64,000 nucleotides of DNA from Pseudomonas helleri (GTDB taxonomy: Bacteria > Pseudomonadota > Gammaproteobacteria > Pseudomonadales > Pseudomonadaceae): assembly GCF_001043025.1 (NCBI RefSeq), contig NZ_JYLD01000001.1:558001-622000 (forward strand), written 5' to 3'. The notes beneath the pieces are model-generated. The model did not search any database. It was not told the origin of the DNA and worked only from the letters and a program-made list of their open reading frames with translations. Shown here piece after piece: positions 1-9,733 of the stretch. Each line of letters opens with the position of its first letter. The first letter of the stretch is position 1. The position numbers and the translations under genes were made by a program.

Positions 1-168
1 GGAAATTAAGCTTTTGGCTTAATGAGGCCGCGCCGCAGAGAAGGCGACAGGATCGCGTACTAATTCGATAAGGAGTGCGTCGGCGACGGCTTGCAGGGGG
101 CAGTGGAGAAACCAGTGCGGGGCCGAATGTACCACTTGAGTTTCATAGCGTCTAGTCCTTGAGCCATG
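1..168 (-). promoter_or_regulatory. Intergenic leader probably belonging to rho
   Basis: No convincing gene lies here. On the minus strand this stretch follows trxA, and in Pseudomonas the next gene is normally rho, which would begin beyond the window edge. Positions 5-23 form a perfect 7-bp hairpin (ATTAAGC, CAAAA loop, GCTTAAT) and a GC-rich stem-loop precedes it around 25-50. A structured 'Pseudomon-Rho' leader motif is described upstream of rho in pseudomonads, so this may be part of it. That link is an inference because rho itself is not in view. Confidence 0.35.
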
Positions 169-197
169 AAAAAGCCCCGCAATTTGCGGGGCTTTTA
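169..197 (-). terminator. Rho-independent terminator of trxA
   Basis: A GC stem (AGCCCCGC, AATT loop, GCGGGGCT) is flanked by A and T runs directly after the trxA stop codon. The T run on the minus strand fits an intrinsic terminator for trxA. The symmetric A/T flanks could let it work in both directions. Confidence 0.85.
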
Positions 198-204
198 ACA
201 ACGC

Positions 205-534
205 TTAGATATTAGCGTCGAGGAATGCAGCCAGCTGCGACTTCGACAGCGCACCGACCTTGGTGGCTTCAACGTTGCCGTTCTTGAACAGCATCAACGT
301 TGGAATACCACGAACGCCGTGCTTGGCAGGGGTTTCCTGGTTTTCGTCAATGTTCAGCTTGGCAACAGTCAGCTTGCCTTTGTAAGTCTCGGCGATCTCA
401 TCCAGAACTGGCGCGATCATTTTGCAAGGGCCACACCATTCAGCCCAGTAATCGACCAATACAGCGCCTTCAGCCTTGAGAACATCGGCCTCAAAGCTAG
501 CGTCGCTAACGTGTTTAATAAGATCGCTGCTCAT
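205..534 (-). CDS. trxA: Thioredoxin 1
   Basis: A 109-residue cytoplasmic disulfide reductase that passes electrons from thioredoxin reductase to ribonucleotide reductase, PAPS reductase and oxidised proteins. The active-site WCGPC is at residues 33-37 and the cis-proline loop GIPT is near residue 78; the length is that of E. coli TrxA. The start [10 protein letters not shown] is preferred over a reading-frame extension of eight residues because it matches the family N-terminus. An intrinsic terminator follows at once. The expected neighbour rho would lie off the left edge. Confidence 0.97.
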   Translation of the reverse strand: MSSDLIKHVSDASFEADVLKAEGAVLVDYWAEWCGPCKMIAPVLDEIAETYKGKLTVAKLNIDENQETPAKHGVRGIPTLMLFKNGNVEATKVGALSKSQLAAFLDANI

Positions 535-654
535 GGAAGTCTCCGTGGTTGTAAGCAAAAACGTAGCACATCATAGCCGTCATCACCGCGTTCAGGAAGC
601 TGACGGATGATTGTCTATTACTATGGCCGCACATGAGCCTGAGTATGAGCTCTT

Positions 655-1362
655 TCAAAACACGCCGGACGTGACAAAAGCGATCCCGGTGCGCGAAGCC
701 GCATGGCGTATGTGCTCGCTCATGGCTTTGTGCGCTGGCCCGCTGGCGTGGCGCGCCAATGCGCGAAGGATTTTGCGGTGTTCTTGCCAGGTTTCCATCG
801 CCCGTTCGGGGCGAATAAAGGGCAATTTCTGGCTTTCAAGAAAGATATCGGCCCGGGTTATCAGAATATTCGCCATGGTCTGGTTGCCACTGGCGCGCAA
901 AATAATCTGATGAAACTCAAAGTCCAGTTGCGCCGCCCGGGCGAAGTCCTCGGCGCGCAACTCCAGGCGCATGGCCTCGACATTGTCTTGCAGCACGTCG
1001 AGTTCATCACGGGTCAGCCTCACGGCGGCCAACCCTGCCGCCAACCCCTCAAGCGCGTAACGCAATTGAAAGATGTCCTCAGGGCAGGCCTGCGCCGCAA
1101 AAGGCCAGTCAGACGCAGAGGCGATCGCTGCGGGCTCGCCCACCGTTTGCACGTAAACGCCTTTGCCGGGCTGGACGCTGACCACGCCCAACGCACTCAA
1201 TGACGACAGCGCCTCGCGCAATGACGCCCGGCTGACCCCCAGCTGCACCGCCAGATCGCGCTGCGAAGGCAATGCATCACCCGGCGCAAAGCCGCGCTCA
1301 TCGATCAGTTTACGAATGGCCAACAGCGCCACTTCGGGTACCGCGCGTGCGCTTGAATTCAT
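655..1362 (-). CDS. FadR-subfamily GntR transcriptional regulator (FCD domain)
   Basis: About 235 residues. Residues 10-75 form a GntR winged helix-turn-helix (LAVQLGVSRASLREALSSL), and the rest is an all-helical FCD effector domain with acidic and histidine residues typical of metal/carboxylate binding. The frame extends upstream to 1620, but that part would overlap the promoter of the divergent transporter and has no homologous look, so the ATG at 1362 is chosen; its ribosome site is weak. It is divergent from an amino-acid ABC transporter starting at 1619, which it probably regulates. The effector is unknown. Confidence 0.85.
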   Translation of the reverse strand: MNSSARAVPEVALLAIRKLIDERGFAPGDALPSQRDLAVQLGVSRASLREALSSLSALGVVSVQPGKGVYVQTVGEPAAIASASDWPFAAQACPEDIFQLRYALEGLAAGLAAVRLTRDELDVLQDNVEAMRLELRAEDFARAAQLDFEFHQIILRASGNQTMANILITRADIFLESQKLPFIRPERAMETWQEHRKILRALARHASGPAHKAMSEHIRHAASRTGIAFVTSGVF

Positions 1363-1618
1363 CACAAATCGACTTGATCGGCTGAGGTTGGAACGTAGTT
1401 GTAAAGCTATTGCAGGCGCTCGGCAAGTCACGCCCCACGGCGGTTCAAGCCGTGTACGCAACGCCCGATAGAGGTGCAAAAAGCTCGGCAACTGTTCAGA
1501 CCAGTCTGACCGCTGCAAGCCTTCTGAACCCTGCCTCCCAGCCCTGAAACCGCTGTTGGCATGGCCTGTGCTCTGTCCAATAGCAGACATCACCGTCCAC
1601 CCGATTTGGAGAGTTGCC

Positions 1619-2404
1619 ATGACCCAGCGCTACAGCGCCCTGATATGTGCCTTGTTCGCCAGCCTGGTGTTGTTTCAGACACCGGCCCGCGCCAATCAAC
1701 TTGATGACGTGATGGCTCGCGGCACCTTGAAGGTTGCCGTCCCGCAAGACTTTCCGCCGTTTGGCTCGGTAGGCCCTGACATGAAACCGCGCGGCCTGGA
1801 CATTGATACGGCAAAGCTGTTGGCCGACCAGCTCAAGGTCAAACTGGAACTCACCCCGGTCAACAGCACCAACCGCGTGCCGTATCTGACCACGGGTAAA
1901 GTCGACCTGGTGATTTCCAGCCTGGGTAAAAACCCGGATCGCGAGAAAGTCATCGACTTCTCCCACGCCTACGCGCCCTTCTACCTCGGCGTGTTTGGTC
2001 CGCCAGACGCAGAAATCAAGACGCTGGATGACCTCAAAGGTAAAACCATCAGCGTCACCCGTGGCGCCATCGAAGACATCGAGCTGACCAACGTGGCGCC
2101 TGCCGGTGTCACGATCAAACGCTTTGAAGACAACAACTCGACGATCGCCGCCTACCTGGCCGGGCAAGTAGACCTGATCGCCAGCGGCAACGTGGTGATG
2201 GTGACCATCAGCGAACGTAACCCCAAACGCATCCCGGCCATGAAGCTAAAACTCAAGGACTCGCCGGTGTATGTCGGGGTCAACAAGGGCCAGCCTGAGC
2301 TGCTGGACAAGGTGAACCAGATTCTGAGCGCCGCCAAAGCCGACGGCAGCCTGGAAAAGAATGCGCTGCAATGGCTTAAAGAGCCGCTGCCAGCCGACCT
2401 CTGA
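1619..2404 (+). CDS. Amino-acid ABC transporter, periplasmic substrate-binding protein
   Basis: A 261-residue family 3 solute-binding protein (His/Gln/Arg/cyclohexadienyl dehydratase-like fold). The signal peptide is residues 1-22, with cleavage expected after TPARA. The mature part carries the family pattern LKVAVPQDFPPFG near its start and a DLVISSLGKNPDREK hinge-region segment. GGAG precedes the ATG at 1619; longer starts would lose the signal peptide. It is the first gene of a four-gene transporter operon divergent from the GntR regulator. A polar amino acid is the likely ligand, but the sequence does not say which. Confidence 0.9.
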   Translation: MTQRYSALICALFASLVLFQTPARANQLDDVMARGTLKVAVPQDFPPFGSVGPDMKPRGLDIDTAKLLADQLKVKLELTPVNSTNRVPYLTTGKVDLVISSLGKNPDREKVIDFSHAYAPFYLGVFGPPDAEIKTLDDLKGKTISVTRGAIEDIELTNVAPAGVTIKRFEDNNSTIAAYLAGQVDLIASGNVVMVTISERNPKRIPAMKLKLKDSPVYVGVNKGQPELLDKVNQILSAAKADGSLEKNALQWLKEPLPADL

Positions 2405-2424
2405 TCACCCGCAACGAGGTCATC

Positions 2425-3090
2425 ATGGCTTATCAGTTCGACTTTTTACCGGTCCTGCAAAACACTGACCTGTTGCTGCGCGGCGCCTTGTTCACCCTGG
2501 AACTGACCGCCATCGGCACGCTGTTTGGCGTCAGCCTGGGGATTGTCGGGGCGGTGGTCCGGGCCTGGAACATCCGCCCTTTCGCCGCCCTGTTTGGTCT
2601 GTACGTTGAAGTGATTCGCAACACACCGTTTTTGGTGCAGTTGTTTTTTATCTTCTTCGGCTTACCGGGCCTTGGCGTGCACATCAGCGAATGGCAAGCC
2701 TCGGCACTGGCCATGGTGATTAACCTCGGCGCTTACTCCACCGAGATTATTCGCGCTGGCATTCAGGCCATCCCCAAAGGCCAACTGGAAGCCGCCGCCG
2801 CGCTGGCCATGTCGCGTTTTGAGGCGTTTCGCTATGTGGTCTTGCAGCCCGCGCTGGCCAAAGTGTGGCCGGCACTGAGCAGCCAAATCATCATCGTGAT
2901 GCTCGGCTCGGCGGTGTGTTCGCAAATTGCCACCGAAGAGCTGAGCTTTTTCGCCAACTTCATTCAGTCGCGCAACTTCCGGGCCTTTGAAACCTACGCC
3001 CTGACCACCCTGATCTACCTGTGCATGGCGCTGTTGATTCGCCAGTTACTGAATGCCTTCGGCCGCCGCTACCTGAGCAGGAGTCGCTGA
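2425..3090 (+). CDS. Amino-acid ABC transporter permease (HisM/GlnP family), first
   Basis: A 221-residue inner-membrane subunit with about five hydrophobic segments. The cytoplasmic EAA coupling loop is seen as LEAAAALAMSRFEAFRYVVL, the site that docks onto the ATPase. A GAGG ribosome site precedes the ATG, 20 bp after the binding-protein stop. The stop overlaps the next permease start (TGATG), indicating translational coupling. It forms a heteromeric channel with the following permease. Confidence 0.9.
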   Translation: MAYQFDFLPVLQNTDLLLRGALFTLELTAIGTLFGVSLGIVGAVVRAWNIRPFAALFGLYVEVIRNTPFLVQLFFIFFGLPGLGVHISEWQASALAMVINLGAYSTEIIRAGIQAIPKGQLEAAAALAMSRFEAFRYVVLQPALAKVWPALSSQIIIVMLGSAVCSQIATEELSFFANFIQSRNFRAFETYALTTLIYLCMALLIRQLLNAFGRRYLSRSR

Positions 3091-3737
3091 TGGACTTTAC
3101 CTTCTGGGACATCGTGCGCAATTTGCTGGCGGGCCTGCAATGGACCGTCGCGCTGTCCGTCGTGGCCTTTATCGGTGGCGGTCTGATCGGCCTGCTGGTG
3201 TTGCTGATGCGCATCTCCAAGAGCCGCTTCGCCCGCACGCTGGCACGCGGCTATATAGAGCTGTTTCAGGGCACGCCCTTGCTGATGCAACTGTTTCTGA
3301 TCTTTTTTGGCATCGCCTTGCTCGGCATCGACATTTCGCCGTGGATGGCCGCCGCCCTGGCGCTGACGCTGTTTACCAGCGCTTACCTGGCAGAGATCTG
3401 GCGCGGCAGCGTCGAATCCATCGCCAATGGCCAGTGGGAAGCGTCAGCCAGCCTGGCGCTAAGCCCGCTGGAACAACTGCGTTACGTGATTTTGCCGCAA
3501 GCCTTACGGGTGGCCATCGCGCCCACTGTAGGGTTTTCGGTGCAGGTGATTAAAGGCACCGCCGTCACCTCGATCATTGGTTTCACCGAGCTGACCAAGA
3601 CCGGCAGCATGCTGGCCAACGCCACTTTTGAGCCTTTTATGGTCTACGGCTTGGTGGCGCTCGGTTACTTCCTCTTGTGCTACCCCTTGTCGCTCAGTGC
3701 GCGCTATCTGGAAAGGAGACTGCATGCCTCTGCTTAG
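3090..3737 (+). CDS. Amino-acid ABC transporter permease (HisQ/GlnP family), second
   Basis: A 215-residue paralogue of the preceding permease with the same membrane topology and an EAA loop (WEASASLALSPLEQLRYVIL). The start is the ATG overlapping the previous stop; an in-frame upstream extension to 3021 lies inside the first permease and is not credible. The 3' end overlaps the ATPase gene by 14 bp. It is the second half of the membrane channel. Confidence 0.9.
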   Translation: MDFTFWDIVRNLLAGLQWTVALSVVAFIGGGLIGLLVLLMRISKSRFARTLARGYIELFQGTPLLMQLFLIFFGIALLGIDISPWMAAALALTLFTSAYLAEIWRGSVESIANGQWEASASLALSPLEQLRYVILPQALRVAIAPTVGFSVQVIKGTAVTSIIGFTELTKTGSMLANATFEPFMVYGLVALGYFLLCYPLSLSARYLERRLHASA

Positions 3738-4455
3738 AGTTACCGCCCTGCATAAATACTACGGCGACCATCACGTGCTGAAAGGCATCGACCTGAGCGT
3801 TGAACAAGGCCAGGTGGTCGCGATCATTGGCCGCAGCGGCTCGGGCAAAAGCACGCTGCTGAGAACCTTGAACGGCCTGGAGTCGATCAACGACGGGGTT
3901 ATAGAAGTCGATGATGAATACATGGACGCGGCCCGCGCCGACTTGCGCATCCTGCGCCAGAAAGTCGGGATGGTGTTTCAGCAGTTCAATTTGTTCCCGC
4001 ACTTGAGCGTCGGCGAAAACGTCATGCTGGCCCCGCAAGTGGTGCAAAAAGTGCCCAAGGCCAAGGCCGCGCAACTGGCCCGCGAGATGCTGGAGCGTGT
4101 GGGCCTGGGCGACAAGTTTGATGCCTTCCCCGAACGCCTGTCGGGCGGGCAGCAACAGCGCGTGGCCATTGCCCGGGCGCTGGCTATGTCGCCCAAAGTG
4201 CTGCTGTGTGACGAAATTACCTCGGCGCTCGACCCCGAACTGGTCAACGAGGTGCTCAACGTGGTGCGCCAACTGGCCCGCGAAGGCATGACGCTGATTA
4301 TGGTGACCCACGAAATGCGCTTCGCTCGCGAAGTCGGCGACAAACTGGTGTTTATGCACCAGGGCAAGGTGCATGAGGTGGGCGACCCCAAAGTGCTGTT
4401 CGCCAACCCGAAAACCCCTGAGCTGGCGAATTTTATCGGTTCGGTTGAGGTTTAA
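3724..4455 (+). CDS. Amino-acid ABC transporter ATP-binding protein (GlnQ/HisP family)
   Basis: A 243-residue ATPase that powers the upstream permeases. Walker A GRSGSGKST is at 36-44, the Q-loop VFQQFNLF near 85-91, the signature LSGGQQQR at 139-146, Walker B LLCDEIT at 160-166, and the switch histidine is in VTHEMRF. GGAG precedes the ATG at 3724, inside the end of the second permease. The order SBP-permease-permease-ATPase is standard for polar amino-acid uptake systems. A REP palindrome follows the stop. Confidence 0.95.
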   Translation: MPLLRVTALHKYYGDHHVLKGIDLSVEQGQVVAIIGRSGSGKSTLLRTLNGLESINDGVIEVDDEYMDAARADLRILRQKVGMVFQQFNLFPHLSVGENVMLAPQVVQKVPKAKAAQLAREMLERVGLGDKFDAFPERLSGGQQQRVAIARALAMSPKVLLCDEITSALDPELVNEVLNVVRQLAREGMTLIMVTHEMRFAREVGDKLVFMHQGKVHEVGDPKVLFANPKTPELANFIGSVEV

Positions 4456-4460
4456 CCCCT

Positions 4461-4526
4461 GTAGGAGCGAGCTTGTCTCGCGATCTTTTCAACCCTTAAA
4501 AGATCGCGAGGCAAGCTCGCTCCTAC
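4461..4526. repeat. REP palindrome, family A
   Basis: An imperfect 66-bp palindrome that begins GTAGGAGCGAGCTTG and ends with its reverse complement, with GATCTTTT/AAAAGATC at the centre. It lies between the transporter ATPase stop and ppx and may stabilise or end the upstream mRNA. The same element recurs at least six more times in this window. Confidence 0.9.
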
Positions 4527-4709
4527 CGTTAGCGGGGGCTTTTACAGGGGATGTGTGACAAAAATTAGATCGTTTAAAAAATACGAGTTGTCAGGAACAA
4601 GCTAACGTCATCTCTTACGTGCTCCATATCAATGCATCGCACATCACGCGTTGGCGCGAGCGTTTGATCGTGGCACGATGGCGAAGTTATCGACCGAGAC
4701 TCCTCAAAC

Positions 4710-6212
4710 ATGCCCCAATCCAAAAGCAAGAATCCGTCCCTGATCGCCGCTATAGACTTGGGTTCTAACAGCTTTCACATGGTGGTGGCCAAGGCTCAGA
4801 ACGGTGAAATCCGCATTCTTGAACGTCTTGGCGATAAGGTGCAGCTGGCTGCCGGTATCGACGAAGAACGCCACCTCAACGAAGAGTCCATGCAGCGTGG
4901 CCTCGATTGCTTGAAGCGTTTTGCGCAATTGATCAAAGGCATGCCCTTGGGCGCCGTGCGCATCGTGGGCACCAACGCCTTGCGTGAAGCCCGCAACCGC
5001 AATGAATTTATCGTGCGCGCAGAACAAATCCTGGGCCACACCGTAGAAGTCATTTCTGGACGTGAAGAAGCGCGCCTGATTTATCTGGGCGTTTCGCACA
5101 CCCTCGCCGACACACCGGGCAAGCGCCTGGTGGCCGACATCGGCGGTGGCAGTACCGAATTCATCATCGGCCAACGTTTTGAGCCCCTGCTGCGTGAAAG
5201 CCTGCAGATGGGCTGCGTGAGCTTCACCCAACGCTATTTCCGCGACGGCAAGATCACCCCGGCACGTTATGCCCAGGCATACACCGCGGCGCGCCTTGAG
5301 CTCATGAGCATTGAGCACGCGCTGCACCGCCTGACGTGGGATGAAGCCATCGGCTCCTCCGGCACCATCCGCGCCATTGGCCTTGCCCTCAAAGCCGGCG
5401 GCCACGGTGCAGGCGAAGTGAATGCCGAGGGCCTTGCCTGGCTCAAGCGCAAACTGTTCAAGCTGGGTGAAGTGGACAAAATCGACTTCGAAGGCATCAA
5501 GCCAGACCGTCGGGCGATTTTCCCGGCCGGGCTGGCGATTCTTGAGGCGATTTTTGACGCCCTTGAATTGCAACGCATGGACCACTGCGACGGCGCCCTG
5601 CGTGAAGGCGTGCTCTACGACCTGTTAGGTCGCCATCATCACGAAGACGTGCGCGAGCGCACCCTGAGTTCGCTGATGGAGCGCTACCACGTTGATCTGG
5701 AACAAGCCGCACGGGTTGAACGCAAAGCCTTGCGCGCGTTTGACCAGGTGGCCAAGTCGTGGGAACTCGAAGACGGGGTCTGGCGCGAGCTGCTGAGCTG
5801 GGCGGCCAAGGTGCATGAAGTCGGCCTGGACATTGCCCACTACCACTACCACAAGCACGGTGCTTACCTGATCGAGCACTCTGACCTTGCCGGTTTCTCA
5901 CGCGAAGACCAGCAAATGCTCGCGCTGCTGGTGCGCGGTCATCGCCGTAACATTCCAAAAGACAAGTTCGCCGAGTTTGGCGCCGAAGGCATCAAGCTGA
6001 TTCGCCTGTGCGTGCTGCTGCGTTTTGCGATTTTGTTCTACCACATCCGTGGCAACCAGGAAGCGTCGCAAGTGAAGCTGCGCGCCGATGGCGATCACCT
6101 GGAAGTGATCTTCGCTGAAGGCTGGCTGGAACAGAACCCGCTGACCAAAGCCGACTTCGAACAAGAAGCCCAATGGCTGACGCGCGTCGGGATAGTGCTG
6201 ACTATTTCGTAA
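4710..6212 (+). CDS. ppx: Exopolyphosphatase
   Basis: A 500-residue Ppx/GppA phosphatase that removes terminal phosphate from polyphosphate. It has the ASKHA fold motifs DLGSNSFH (16-23) and DIGGGSTE (143-150) and a C-terminal HD-like helical domain containing [16 protein letters not shown]. The length fits the long Ppx form. It is convergent with ppk across a REP element, giving opposing degradation and synthesis of polyphosphate. The start ATG at 4710 gives the typical N-terminus a few residues before the first phosphate loop. Confidence 0.97.
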   Translation: MPQSKSKNPSLIAAIDLGSNSFHMVVAKAQNGEIRILERLGDKVQLAAGIDEERHLNEESMQRGLDCLKRFAQLIKGMPLGAVRIVGTNALREARNRNEFIVRAEQILGHTVEVISGREEARLIYLGVSHTLADTPGKRLVADIGGGSTEFIIGQRFEPLLRESLQMGCVSFTQRYFRDGKITPARYAQAYTAARLELMSIEHALHRLTWDEAIGSSGTIRAIGLALKAGGHGAGEVNAEGLAWLKRKLFKLGEVDKIDFEGIKPDRRAIFPAGLAILEAIFDALELQRMDHCDGALREGVLYDLLGRHHHEDVRERTLSSLMERYHVDLEQAARVERKALRAFDQVAKSWELEDGVWRELLSWAAKVHEVGLDIAHYHYHKHGAYLIEHSDLAGFSREDQQMLALLVRGHRRNIPKDKFAEFGAEGIKLIRLCVLLRFAILFYHIRGNQEASQVKLRADGDHLEVIFAEGWLEQNPLTKADFEQEAQWLTRVGIVLTIS

Positions 6213-6225
6213 GGTTTACCGCATT

Positions 6226-6291
6226 GTAGGAGCGAGCTTGCCTCGCGATCTTTTCAGCTTCAAAAAGATCGCGAGGCAAGCTCGCTCCTAC
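6226..6291. repeat. REP palindrome, family A
   Basis: A 66-bp near-perfect palindrome located between the convergent stops of ppx and ppk, where it could act as a two-way transcription stop. The arms are identical in type to the copy at 4461. Confidence 0.9.
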
Positions 6292-6300
6292 AGGGTCGAC

Positions 6301-8538
6301 TTACACCGACGGGCCGGTGCTGACGGTCAGTACCGGCAGGCTCAGGCGCTCCAGCAGGGTCGCTTGGGCGCTGCGCGGGTTCTGGTTGCCGGTCGGCGTG
6401 TTGCGCACGTAACGGCCGTCAGACTGCAGGCTCCAGCTGTGGGTGTTGTCCGTCAGGTAGCATTCCAGCTCCTTCTTGACCCGCAGAATCAGCTTTTTGC
6501 CCTCTACCGGGAAGCACGTCTCGACACGTTTATCGAGGTTGCGCTCCATCCAGTCAGCACTCGACAGGAACATCTGCTCTTCGCCGCCATTGAGGAAGTA
6601 GAACACCCGTGTGTGTTCCAGGAAGCGGCCAATGATCGAGCGCACGTGAATGTTGTGCGAGACGCCCGGAATGCCCGGACGCAAGCAGCACATGCCACGC
6701 ACCACCAGATCAATGCGCACGCCGGACTGGCTGGCCTTGTACAGCGCGCGGATGATTTTCGGGTCGGTCAGCGAGTTGAACTTGGCGATGATGTGCGCAG
6801 GCTTGCCCTCTAACGCAAACTGCGTTTCGCGGGCAATCATGTCGAGCATGCCTTTTTTCAGGGTAAACGGCGCATGCAGGAGTTTTTTCATGCGCAGGGT
6901 CTTACCCATGCCGATCAGTTGGCTGAACAACTTGCCGACGTCTTCGCACAGCGCATCATCCGACGTCAGCAAGCTGTAGTCGGTGTACAGGCGCGCGTTA
7001 CCGGCGTGGTAGTTGCCCGTACCCAAGTGCGCGTAACGCACGATCTCGCCCGCTTCACGGCGCAGAATCAGCATCATCTTGGCGTGGGTCTTAAAGCCCA
7101 CCACCCCGTAGATCACCACCGCACCGGCGGCTTGCAGACGGCTGGCCAGTTGCAGGTTGGACTCTTCGTCAAACCGCGCACGCAATTCGATCACCGCGGT
7201 CACTTCTTTACCGTTACGCGCGGCATCCACCAGCGCATCGACGATTTCAGAGTTGGCACCGCTGCGGTACAGGGTCTGGCGTACAGCCAGTACATGCGGG
7301 TCTTTGGCCGCCTGACGCAGCAAGTCGACCACCGGGGTGAAGGACTCAAACGGGTGCAGCAGCAAGATGTCCTGCTTGCTGACCACGCTGAAAATGTTCT
7401 CGCTGTTCTGCAACAGCTTCGGAATCGCCGGGGTGAACGGCGTGTATTGCAGCTCCGGGTGGCTGTCCAGACCGGTGATGCTGAACAGGCGCGTGAGGTT
7501 CACCGGGCCGTTGACCTGGTACAGCTCGGTCTCTTGCAGGTTGAACTGCTTGAGCAGGTAGTCCGACAGGTGTTTAGGGCAGGTGTCGGCCACTTCCAGA
7601 CGCACCGCATCGCCGTAGCGACGCGAGAACAGCTCGCCGCGCAGGGCACGGGCCAAGTCTTCTACATCTTCGGTGTCCACGGCCAGGTCGGCGTTACGGG
7701 TCAGACGGAACTGGTAGCACCCCTTTACCTTCATGCCCTGGAACAGGTCATCGGCGTGGGCGTGAATCATCGACGACAGGAACACATAGTTGTCGCCTGG
7801 CCCACCGACCTCTTCAGGCACTTTGATCACACGTGGCAACAAGCGCGGCGCCGGGATGATCGCCAGGCCGGAATCGCGGCCAAAGGCGTCGATGCCTTCA
7901 AGCTCAACGATAAAGTTGAGGCTCTTGTTCACCAGCAGCGGGAACGGGTGCGTCGGGTCGAGACCGATCGGGGTAATGATCGGCGCGATTTCGTCGCGGA
8001 AGAACTTGCGCACCCAGACCTTGATCTTGGTGTTCCAGTAACGGCGACGGATAAAGCGCACCTGATGCTTTTCAAGCTCGGGCAGCAAAATGTCGTTGAG
8101 GATCGCATATTGGCGATCAACGTGGCCGTGTACCAGCTCGCTGATCCGGGCCAGCGCCTGGTGCGGCTGCAAGCCATCGGCGCCCGCTTGTTCGCGGGCG
8201 AAGGTAATTTGTTTCTTCAGGCCCGCCACACGAATTTCGAAGAATTCGTCCAGGTTGCTGGAGAAAATCAACAGGAACTTCAACCGCTCAAGCAGCGGAT
8301 AGGACTCATCCAGCGCCTGCTCAAGCACCCGGATGTTGAATTGCAACTGCGAGAGTTCACGGTGGATATACAGGCTGCTGTCATCCAGACCCGGAATGGC
8401 AATGGCTGGTTGCGCCGCCGCTGGCGCTTCAGGCGCAGCAGGTGCGTGAGCTTCCGGCACGGGCGGTGTCTCAGTGGCCTGCTCCACAATGGGCTCAGCC
8501 TCAGTAGCAACGAGTTCTGTCTGTCCTTCGGTATTCAT
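6301..8538 (-). CDS. ppk: Polyphosphate kinase 1
   Basis: A 745-residue enzyme that makes polyphosphate reversibly from ATP. After a proline/alanine-rich N-terminal tail of about 50 residues come the PPK1 N domain ([15 protein letters not shown]), the middle domain, and the two phospholipase D-like C domains. The autophosphorylated histidine lies in FKTHAKMML and the second essential histidine in [10 protein letters not shown]. The start [10 protein letters not shown] is chosen; the longer frame to 8598 lacks family similarity. In P. aeruginosa hemB is the neighbour of ppk, but here a DedA gene follows instead. Confidence 0.96.
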   Translation of the reverse strand: MNTEGQTELVATEAEPIVEQATETPPVPEAHAPAAPEAPAAAQPAIAIPGLDDSSLYIHRELSQLQFNIRVLEQALDESYPLLERLKFLLIFSSNLDEFFEIRVAGLKKQITFAREQAGADGLQPHQALARISELVHGHVDRQYAILNDILLPELEKHQVRFIRRRYWNTKIKVWVRKFFRDEIAPIITPIGLDPTHPFPLLVNKSLNFIVELEGIDAFGRDSGLAIIPAPRLLPRVIKVPEEVGGPGDNYVFLSSMIHAHADDLFQGMKVKGCYQFRLTRNADLAVDTEDVEDLARALRGELFSRRYGDAVRLEVADTCPKHLSDYLLKQFNLQETELYQVNGPVNLTRLFSITGLDSHPELQYTPFTPAIPKLLQNSENIFSVVSKQDILLLHPFESFTPVVDLLRQAAKDPHVLAVRQTLYRSGANSEIVDALVDAARNGKEVTAVIELRARFDEESNLQLASRLQAAGAVVIYGVVGFKTHAKMMLILRREAGEIVRYAHLGTGNYHAGNARLYTDYSLLTSDDALCEDVGKLFSQLIGMGKTLRMKKLLHAPFTLKKGMLDMIARETQFALEGKPAHIIAKFNSLTDPKIIRALYKASQSGVRIDLVVRGMCCLRPGIPGVSHNIHVRSIIGRFLEHTRVFYFLNGGEEQMFLSSADWMERNLDKRVETCFPVEGKKLILRVKKELECYLTDNTHSWSLQSDGRYVRNTPTGNQNPRSAQATLLERLSLPVLTVSTGPSV

Positions 8539-8710
8539 TGAATGTTCCTGTAAGAGCGGGTTTGACTCTCGTGACCGTTTAGCGGCGCGTGCAATCAAGC
8601 TGCCAGAATGCCACCAACGCCAATGGGTTTAAACCGCTCATAGGCGCTTTATGCGGGCTGGAGCCGATTAGAGGGCTTTTTGTCAATTTTGTTCTGCAAC
8701 GATGCTTATT

Positions 8711-8795
8711 GTGGGAGCGGGCTTGCTCGCGATGGCATCGCCGCGGCGATCCTGGAGAACCGCAGCGGCTGAATCGCGAGCAAGCCCGCTCCCAC
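8711..8795. repeat. REP palindrome, family B
   Basis: An 85-bp element whose arms read GTGGGAGCGGGCTTGCTCGC and its reverse complement, with a variable GC-rich centre. It differs from family A by GGGAGCGGGC instead of AGGAGCGAGC. A second copy is at 24230. Confidence 0.88.
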
Positions 8796-8839
8796 AGATG
8801 TTGAGCACTGTCCATCTACGCGCGACCGTTATAGCAACG

Positions 8840-8860
8840 TGTCATGAATCCTAGATGACA
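8840..8860. promoter_or_regulatory. Inverted repeat upstream of the DedA gene
   Basis: TGTCAT, a 9-bp spacer, then ATGACA: a symmetric operator-like site about 125 bp before the DedA start. The half-sites resemble PhoB direct-repeat units (CTGTCAT) but are inverted rather than direct, so a Pho box is not claimed. Confidence 0.35.
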
Positions 8861-8985
8861 ACCCTTATGATGTAGGTCAAATACTTACGATTTGTAGGAA
8901 TTGTTCATGAGAAGACACAGTTCGATACTTTCCTGAACGTCCCTTAAGGCGTAGGCTGCGCGTTCATTTCTCCAGCATCCAGACA

Positions 8986-9603
8986 ATGCTCCAACAATTT
9001 CTTCAAGAATTCGGTTACTTCGCCCTGTTTCTAGGGACGTTCTTTGAAGGTGAGACCATCCTGGTTCTCGCAGGCTTCTTGGCGTTCCGCGGATACATGG
9101 ACCTTAAACTGGTCATGATCGTGGCGTTCCTCGGCAGTTATGCCGGCGACCAGCTGTGGTACTTCCTGGGGCGCAAACACGGCCGCAAATTGTTGGCGCG
9201 CAAACCGCGCTGGCAACTCATGGGCGACAAGGCGCTGGAGCATATCCGCAAGCACCCGGACATCTGGGTCTTGAGCTTCCGCTTTGTGTACGGTCTGCGC
9301 ACCGTCATGCCCGTGGCCATTGGCCTTTCGGGCTACCCGCCGGGCCGCTACCTGCTGCTCAACGGGATTGGTGCCGCCATTTGGGCCGTTGCCCTGGCCA
9401 CCGCCGCCTACCACTTTGGCGCCGTGCTGGAAGGCCTGCTAGGCAGCGTCAAAAAGTACGAGCTGTGGGTACTGGGCGCCTTGCTGGTGCTGGGCGGCTG
9501 CCTGTGGCTGCGCCGGCGCTTCAAGAACGCGCGCCTGGCCAAACAGACCGCGCTGGAAGAAAAAAACAAAGCCGCTGAAGTTAACACCCCACCAGCGGAA
9601 TAA
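8986..9603 (+). CDS. DedA family membrane protein
   Basis: 205 residues of the DedA/VTT superfamily, now linked to undecaprenyl-phosphate or lipid recycling across the inner membrane. N-terminal re-entrant motif: FLGTFFEGETILVLAGFLA. The conserved central block is FVYGLRTVMPVAIGLSGYPPGRYLLLNGIGA. Four to five hydrophobic segments are visible and the C-terminus is a charged cytoplasmic tail rich in K, A and E. The exact substrate in this organism is unknown. Confidence 0.9.
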   Translation: MLQQFLQEFGYFALFLGTFFEGETILVLAGFLAFRGYMDLKLVMIVAFLGSYAGDQLWYFLGRKHGRKLLARKPRWQLMGDKALEHIRKHPDIWVLSFRFVYGLRTVMPVAIGLSGYPPGRYLLLNGIGAAIWAVALATAAYHFGAVLEGLLGSVKKYELWVLGALLVLGGCLWLRRRFKNARLAKQTALEEKNKAAEVNTPPAE

Positions 9604-9733
9604 GCCGGTGTGTGCGCTCGCACACACCCTCTCCCTGGGCGCTGCACCGCAGCGCCTGCGTGATCGCGGAACCTCCCACTGGCATCAGTTGCCAAATAAA
9701 GAGACAGTAACGCCACGAACAAGGAGACCCACC

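Larger units (their letters stand above)
8539..8985. other. Intergenic region between ppk and the DedA gene
   Basis: 447 bp without a credible gene. It holds the divergent promoters of ppk and the DedA gene, a family B REP (8711-8795), and a 6-bp inverted repeat TGTCAT...ATGACA at 8840-8860. Short open frames on both strands cross the REP and have no family resemblance. Confidence 0.7.

Noticed and set aside
19..201. A 60-codon minus-strand frame after trxA
   Set aside because: It starts inside the trxA terminator and covers the probable rho leader.
4461..4526. REP palindromes as CRISPR repeats
   Set aside because: Copies are single and scattered over 45 kb with no regular spacers and no cas genes.
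6874..8541. A 555-codon open frame on the plus strand
   Set aside because: It is the antisense shadow of ppk, created by high GC third positions. It is rich in Gln, His, Val and Arg and has no family features.
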